Source of the DNA: Desulfurococcales archaeon
GTDB lineage: Archaea > Thermoproteota > Thermoprotei_A > Sulfolobales > Acidilobaceae
Reading direction: 5' to 3'
Assembly (NCBI GenBank): GCA_027012045.1
Contig: JALUZI010000089.1
Coordinates: forward strand, 1 to 9,669
DNA length: 9,669 nucleotides
Each line of letters starts with the position of its first letter. Within the stretch, counting starts at the first letter, position 1. Of this stretch, positions 6,302 through 9,669 are shown in pieces. Under the pieces are notes generated by a model. That model did not search any database. It saw nothing but the letters and a program-made list of their open reading frames with translations, and had not been told where the DNA came from. Both the position numbers and the translations under genes were made by a program.

Positions 6302-6901
6302 TCACCTTGAGCTGAGGGCTATACGCTCGATTTCTTCTTTCTGCTTTACAGCATGGCTGTTCAGGTCTCCGTTGGCTGCAAGTATGAGCTCGTCTGCTAG
6401 GCACTCCTCGATAGGTTTGGGGTTATTGAACGCGCAGTTCCTGGCTCCTTCGGCTATAAACCTCAACGCTAGATCAACTCTCCTTTGGGGGGATACATCT
6501 ACTGATACCCTGTAGGTTATACCACCATATGTTATTCTAGTGGTTTCCTCTCTGGGGGCGCTGTTCTCGATCGCTCTCACCAGGATTTGCAGAGGGTTCT
6601 CTCCCGTTCTTAGGTATATGATATCGAAGGCTGTCTTAACAATGTTATAGGCTAAGTGTTTCTTACCCCCGTTCCTCCCGGGACTCATGAGTTTGTTCAT
6701 GAGCCTTTCAACTATTGGAACCTCAGCCTTGCCGAATCTCCTGTGCTCGTGTCTGCCGCCAGTATGAGGTAGCCAAATAGGCTTCAGGGAAATGTACTTC
6801 TTCAGCCCTGGATCCCTTACTTCTACACCGACGAAGCTCCATTTCCCAAACAGTCTTATCTCATCAGCACGTAGCTCCACGCTAGCCAGCTCACTAGCCA
6901 T
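6302..6901 (-). CDS. rps7: Small subunit ribosomal protein S7 (uS7)
   Basis: Primary 16S rRNA-binding protein that organises the 30S head near the decoding centre and E site. It has 199 residues, normal for archaeal S7. Characteristic segments are HTGGRHEHRRFGKAEVPIVERLMNK in the N-terminal half (here split as LPHTGG and VPIVERLMNKLM), the GRNGGKKHLAYNIV loop and the ENSAPREETTRITYGG and VSPQRRVDLALRF motifs. The ATG at 6901 has GAGGTG seven bases upstream, and a TAG stop is in frame just before it, so the start is well fixed. Usually it directly follows rps12. Here a plus-strand DUF151 gene intervenes and S7 has its own upstream region, divergent from that gene. Confidence 0.98.
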   Translation of the reverse strand: MASELASVELRADEIRLFGKWSFVGVEVRDPGLKKYISLKPIWLPHTGGRHEHRRFGKAEVPIVERLMNKLMSPGRNGGKKHLAYNIVKTAFDIIYLRTGENPLQILVRAIENSAPREETTRITYGGITYRVSVDVSPQRRVDLALRFIAEGARNCAFNNPKPIEECLADELILAANGDLNSHAVKQKEEIERIALSSR

Positions 6902-6962
6902 AGTTGGACACCTCTATCCGTAACCATGTACTCTAGGCATTTAACCTCTTCCATTCCGCCCA

Positions 6963-6969
6963 TTTTAAA
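6963..6969 (-). promoter_or_regulatory. Candidate TATA box for rps7
   Basis: The minus strand reads TTTAAAA, giving a predicted start near 6940 and a leader of about 40 bases. A second candidate, TTAAATG at 6945-6939, would give a 16-base leader. One of these is required if rps7 is no longer co-transcribed with rps12, which the inserted opposite-strand gene suggests. Confidence 0.45.
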
Positions 6970-7027
6970 TCTTCACAGAGGAGCTGTATTACTACCATGT
7001 AATTAATAAGCCTCAAATACACATCAA

Positions 7028-7035
7028 AGTATAAA
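7028..7035 (+). promoter_or_regulatory. TATA box for the DUF151 gene
   Basis: AGTATAAA within AAAGTATAAACC, centred about 27 bases before the ATG at 7059. The predicted transcription start coincides with the start codon, so the message is probably leaderless. No strong ribosome-binding site precedes the ATG, only GGGGATGG further up, which fits. Confidence 0.55.
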
Positions 7036-7058
7036 CCTGTGGGGATGGTCTACTGAAT

Positions 7059-7523
7059 ATGCAAATGGATAGTGATAAGGAACTACTCGAAGTAGTTGAT
7101 TTGAACACTTTTATCATAGTGGACAAGGAAGAGATGGGTTATGTAGGCGTAATCAACTTGTTCTTGAATAACGGTAAAACGTTCACAATGTACTATGTCC
7201 CCCTGGAAGTCGTATCCGCTCTAAACCAACTGGAAGAAGAGTCGGTTAACGAGGAATATGTTGTAAGGAGGGAATCAATATTTGACCTTCTCCCACAGCT
7301 AGAGTTTTTCAGGCAGAACCTCGCTAAAACAGTTGTAAAAGTGGTTATAGACGCTCTAGACGAGACTACCGGGCTCTATACAGCTACGATAGAACTGAGA
7401 TTCGACACTGTTACTATACAGAAAAAGATGATTCCTAGCCACGCTATATTCCTTGCAAGGATAGCTGGTAAACCAATATTCGTTCATAGAACGCTTGTAG
7501 ATGAGGAGACTGGAGAGCCTTAA
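7059..7523 (+). CDS. DUF151 / bifunctional nuclease family protein
   Basis: Encodes 154 residues. The C-terminal two thirds match my recollection of the DUF151 (bifunctional nuclease, BFN) pattern. A RESIFDLLPQL helix (71-81) is followed by a VVKVVIDAL strand, then DETTGLYTATIEL (101-113), where the family has a strand with a TGxYxA turn, and then KKMIPSHAIFLARIAGKPIFV (122-142), equivalent to the hallmark R/K-P-S-D-A-I-x-L-A motif near the family's C-terminus. A LVDEETGEP tail follows. The hallmark Asp after Ser is His here (PSHAI), so nuclease activity is uncertain. No signal peptide or membrane segment is present. It lies antisense between rps12 and rps7, convergent with rps12 and divergent from rps7. 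Homologues have been reported to have nuclease activity in plants and bacteria; the archaeal role is unknown. ATG 7065 is an alternative start. Confidence 0.85.
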   Translation: MQMDSDKELLEVVDLNTFIIVDKEEMGYVGVINLFLNNGKTFTMYYVPLEVVSALNQLEEESVNEEYVVRRESIFDLLPQLEFFRQNLAKTVVKVVIDALDETTGLYTATIELRFDTVTIQKKMIPSHAIFLARIAGKPIFVHRTLVDEETGEP

Positions 7524-7543
7524 GTAAGTAAAACTGGTTTGAA

Positions 7544-7560
7544 GAGATTATTTTTATCTC
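7544..7560. terminator. Candidate bidirectional terminator between DUF151 gene and rps12
   Basis: GAGAT (7544-7548) and ATCTC (7556-7560) form a five-base inverted repeat around TATTTTT. This supplies a T-run for the plus-strand DUF151 transcript 30 bases after its stop. The repeat overlaps the rps12 stop codon. On the minus strand the T-rich sequence further on (AGTTTTACTTACTT, about 7523-7536) could end the rps12 transcript. The stem is short, so only a tentative call. Confidence 0.35.
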
Positions 7561-7997
7561 CTAGGCTTCTGCTTCTTACCCTTCAAGAGCTCCTTCAAGC
7601 TAACCCCGTTTACCATGACGACCCTGTATCTTACACCGGGTATGTCTCCCATGGACCTTCCTCTGGGCCCGCCTATACCCTCTATTATAACCTCGTCGTG
7701 CTCGTCTATCATCTTTAAGCCTCCATCCCAGGGAACGAACGCTGTTACAACCTTGTTATTCTTAACCAGCTGAACCTTGACTGCTTTCCTGAGAGCCGAG
7801 TTCGGCTGCCTAGCTTCTACACCTACTTTCTCGAGCACTATCCCTCTCGCCATGGGTGCTCCTTCAAGCGGGTCAACCTTGAGCTTTAAGCCGAGCATTC
7901 TTATCTTGAATTCTCTCTGGCTCCACCTGAACTTCAGCCTTTTCTTCCTGAGCTTCCTAGCGGCGAACAAACCCATAGGGGATTTTTTACCCGTCAT
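7554..7997 (-). CDS. rps12: Small subunit ribosomal protein S12 (uS12)
   Basis: Decoding-centre protein of the 30S subunit. From the ATG at 7997 it has 147 residues, the standard archaeal length, beginning MTGKKSPMGLFAARKLR. The conserved cores are present: DPLEGAPMARGIVLEKVG, RQPNSALRKAV (streptomycin-site loop) and GIGGPRGRSMGDIPGVRYRV, then the basic tail KGKKQKPRR. An in-frame ATG at 8036 would add 13 residues (through WVTG) not found in the family. The GAGGTGG ribosome-binding site ends about nine bases before 7997, which settles the start. It is 70 bases downstream of the nusA-like gene, in the same direction. The usual next gene, rps7, is displaced by the antisense DUF151 gene. Confidence 0.98.
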   Translation of the reverse strand: MTGKKSPMGLFAARKLRKKRLKFRWSQREFKIRMLGLKLKVDPLEGAPMARGIVLEKVGVEARQPNSALRKAVKVQLVKNNKVVTAFVPWDGGLKMIDEHDEVIIEGIGGPRGRSMGDIPGVRYRVVMVNGVSLKELLKGKKQKPRR

Positions 7998-8044
7998 TCC
8001 AGTTACCCACCTCTCAGCCTTTAAACCATGGTTCATATCGTGGT

Positions 8045-8052
8045 CTAAATAT
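8045..8052 (-). promoter_or_regulatory. Candidate internal TATA box upstream of rps12
   Basis: The minus strand reads AATATTTA in the 70-base gap between the nusA-like stop and the rps12 start. The predicted start near 8023 leaves a leader of about 25 bases holding GAGGTGG. It may boost rps12 above the level of the rpoA''-rpl30e-nusA transcript. Confidence 0.4.
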
Positions 8053-8067
8053 TCTTTTCCGCCTTCT

Positions 8068-8502
8068 CTAAGCGGTTACTACTATCCTATCTATATCGAA
8101 GAACCTCTTGAGTATGAGCCGCGCCCTTTTGAGGTTTTTGCCCTCTCTGCCTATTGCTTTCCCTTTATCGGAGTCGGGTACTCTCACGTAGAGGGTTTTC
8201 TGTCCTCCTCTCTCTACCAGGTTGATGGATACTATTCTAGCTTCCCTGAAAACATTCTTGACCATATCTTCCAGGTTGTCCGAATGCTCCACTATCTCTA
8301 TGTTCTTCTTCAATAGATCTGAGAGTCGCTTAACGTTGATACCCCTCCTGCCTATTGCTTTCCCCATATCCTCTGGTCTGACTATGTATATTATCCTATT
8401 GAAGTCCTCGTCCACTATACAGTCTAAGACAGTTGTCCCGGTTATACTTTGGAACAGAGCTATATACCTGAGCTCTTCTGGCCCCAGCTTCCTTTCAGGC
8501 AC
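8068..8502 (-). CDS. nusA: NusA-like KH-domain transcription factor
   Basis: Archaeal NusA homologue made only of two KH RNA-binding domains, lacking the bacterial N-terminal polymerase-binding and S1 domains. It is 144 residues, the normal archaeal size. KH1 carries GKAIGRRG (47-54) and KH2 carries GKAIGREG (114-121), each with the GxxG loop followed by basic residues. It is thought to bind RNA during transcription elongation or termination, but the archaeal role is poorly defined. The start codon is GTG at 8502, with GGAGGG nine bases upstream inside the end of rpl30e. Only five bases separate the two genes, so translation is probably coupled. The neighbours rpoA'' and rpl30e match the conserved archaeal order. 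Confidence 0.96.
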   Translation of the reverse strand: MPERKLGPEELRYIALFQSITGTTVLDCIVDEDFNRIIYIVRPEDMGKAIGRRGINVKRLSDLLKKNIEIVEHSDNLEDMVKNVFREARIVSINLVERGGQKTLYVRVPDSDKGKAIGREGKNLKRARLILKRFFDIDRIVVTA

Positions 8503-8507
8503 TGGAT

Positions 8508-8813
8508 TCAGCCCTCCTCTACAACTTCAAGTATCCTCGACGACCCCTCGTCTAATACTGCTATCATGGACACTGGATACGGTTTACCGGAGAGTGCGCC
8601 TAGCTCTACACTAGTTCCCTTGTACTCATATACAGGTATTCCACCTAGTTTAGCATAGTATTTGACGCTCTCCCTGTATCTGGGCAAAGCGTTCATCGCT
8701 ACTATAACCATTTTAGCTTTCCCGGTCTTTACAGCTTTAATCGACTCTTTAGACCCAATGGTCACCTTCCCAGTCTTGAGCAGGCCTTTCAGCTCCCTCT
8801 CGAAACTAGCCAT
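8508..8813 (-). CDS. rpl30e: Large subunit ribosomal protein L30e (eL30)
   Basis: Archaeal/eukaryal ribosomal protein of the L7Ae/L30e RNA-binding superfamily. From the ATG at 8813 it has 101 residues, matching the family. Visible motifs are TGKVTIGSKESIKAVKTGKAKMVIVA (here in parts: VTIGSKES and KAKMVIVAMNAL), the YYAKLGGIPVYEYKGTSVELG segment and GKPYPVSMIAVLDEG at the end. A GTG at 8822 would add three residues, but it lies inside the GGTGGT ribosome-binding site that serves the ATG at 8813, so I use 8813. It follows rpoA'' with a 13-base gap and precedes the nusA-like gene by five bases, so the three genes form one tightly packed transcript. Confidence 0.96.
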   Translation of the reverse strand: MASFERELKGLLKTGKVTIGSKESIKAVKTGKAKMVIVAMNALPRYRESVKYYAKLGGIPVYEYKGTSVELGALSGKPYPVSMIAVLDEGSSRILEVVEEG

Positions 8814-8826
8814 GTAGACCACCGTC

Positions 8827-9669
8827 CTACCGCACTTCCTGTGTAAGGATAATCATACCAGTACCCACCTTTATAACCTTACCAGCAATAATAGATTCTG
8901 TTACACCTTTGAAGTCCTCAACCTCGCCCCTAGCAGCAGCCCTGTATAAGTGCTTCTGAGTCTCCTCGAACGCTGCCCTTGCTAATGGACTGGTTTTCTC
9001 CCCCACTATTCCCGTCCTACCTATCGCTTGAACCCTGCCAGTCCACGTCATCAGGTCCGCCACAAGCATCAAATGCCTGATATCAACATCTAAGCCCTGC
9101 TTCTCAAGCACGTCTTGCATTTCCCTTATTATCAGGTTCCTAGCAGCCTCGATGCCGAGAACTTGCGCTGTCTCATATATGTCATTGGAATATGTACGCG
9201 TGTAATCCACACCTTTAACATCGAGGATTTCAGCTAGATTAGACCCCTCTGTAACAATCACGTATTCAACGAGGTTGCCCTCAGCGTCTTTCTCCGCTTC
9301 TATCGCTACTTTAGTTATACCTTTAACGCCCTTTATCCTGGTCTGCTTTATTTTATCTTCCACTCTGCTAAGGGCTCTGATGTCGATATCCTCGTTCAAG
9401 TATATGGTCACGGTAGGCGGGTCTTCTTCCATTACCTCTACTTCGCCTATCTTCAGCTTCTTTAGAAGTGGGATAACGTCGTCCAGTGTTACTCCTTTAT
9501 CATCCATCATGTCTTTGTCGAAGACTATTGTTATGGTGTAGTTGACTATGTCCTTCTGTATCTCACTCATGACTTTCTCTATGGTTGTGTACTCTATCTT
9601 CCTAGCGATCTCCCTTGCCTTATCAAGGTTTTTCCGGATCTTCTCTTCCAAGTATATCTTCATCGTCGG
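8827..9669 (-). CDS. rpoA2: DNA-directed RNA polymerase subunit A'' (partial, N-terminus beyond right edge)
   Basis: C-terminal part of the split largest subunit of archaeal RNA polymerase, corresponding to the end of eukaryotic Rpb1. The in-window part is 280 codons. The frame continues past an internal ATG at 9663 to the window end (codons for Pro-Thr precede it), matching the family context ahead of MKIYLEEKIRKN, so that ATG is not the start. Roughly the first 110 residues, including the trigger-loop region, lie outside. Conserved C-terminal sequences are DIRHLMLVADLMTWTGRVQAIGR, SPLARAAFEETQKHLYRAA and GVTESIIAGKVIKVGTG (quoted in parts: RHLMLVADLMTW, SPLARAAFEETQ and VTESIIAGK). It stops with TAG at 8827-8829, 13 bases before rpl30e. 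Identification is firm. Confidence 0.97.
   Translation of the reverse strand, partial: PTMKIYLEEKIRKNLDKAREIARKIEYTTIEKVMSEIQKDIVNYTITIVFDKDMMDDKGVTLDDVIPLLKKLKIGEVEVMEEDPPTVTIYLNEDIDIRALSRVEDKIKQTRIKGVKGITKVAIEAEKDAEGNLVEYVIVTEGSNLAEILDVKGVDYTRTYSNDIYETAQVLGIEAARNLIIREMQDVLEKQGLDVDIRHLMLVADLMTWTGRVQAIGRTGIVGEKTSPLARAAFEETQKHLYRAAARGEVEDFKGVTESIIAGKVIKVGTGMIILTQEVR

Noticed and set aside
7777..8316. Plus-strand open frame spanning the rps12-nusA junction
   Set aside because: Runs antisense across two well-identified genes and their gap; no family resemblance.
9661..9663. ATG at 9663 as the start of RpoA''
   Set aside because: The frame is open to the window edge and the preceding Pro-Thr codons match the conserved sequence upstream of this position in the family; a protein starting there would lack the N-terminal third.

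Overview
The window looks like chromosomal core DNA of a hyperthermophilic crenarchaeon (Thermoproteota), probably Desulfurococcales-like. The evidence is an archaeal/eukaryal-type EF-1A with the eocyte-type insert near residues 120-131, a split RNA polymerase largest subunit (RpoA''), archaeal ribosomal proteins S7, S10, S12 and L30e, a type II methionine aminopeptidase, a free-standing 5S rRNA gene, a DUF1512 protein, and TATA-box promoters with GGTG/GAGGTG ribosome-binding sites. The species cannot be fixed from sequence reading alone.

Layout. Positions 1-1524 (minus) hold most of methionyl-tRNA synthetase, cut by the left edge. A solitary 5S rRNA gene (about 1625-1752, minus) lies upstream of it with its own TATA box. 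Next, read right to left, is a compact minus-strand operon: type II methionine aminopeptidase (4139-3231), a DUF1512 membrane-anchored protein (3216-2092) and a 90-residue single-span membrane protein (2079-1807). Divergent from it on the plus strand are rps10 (4258-4566) and tRNA-Ser(TGA) (4657-4743).

The right half is the conserved transcription/translation cluster on the minus strand, in transcription order rpoA'' (cut by the right edge), rpl30e, a nusA-like KH gene, rps12, rps7 and EF-1A. It is interrupted between rps12 and rps7 by a plus-strand gene (7059-7523) of the DUF151 bifunctional-nuclease family.

Almost every recognisable gene serves protein synthesis: a polymerase subunit, an elongation-factor-like RNA-binding protein, ribosomal proteins and RNA, EF-1A, a tRNA, an aminoacyl-tRNA synthetase and the enzyme that removes initiator methionine. 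Three genes lack a settled function: DUF1512, the 90-residue membrane protein and the DUF151 protein. The main departures from the ancestral order are that rps10-tRNA-Ser is flipped relative to EF-1A, and that the DUF151 gene sits antisense inside the S12-S7 pair. No mobile element, CRISPR array or transposase was seen. No stretch longer than 300 bases lacks a gene.
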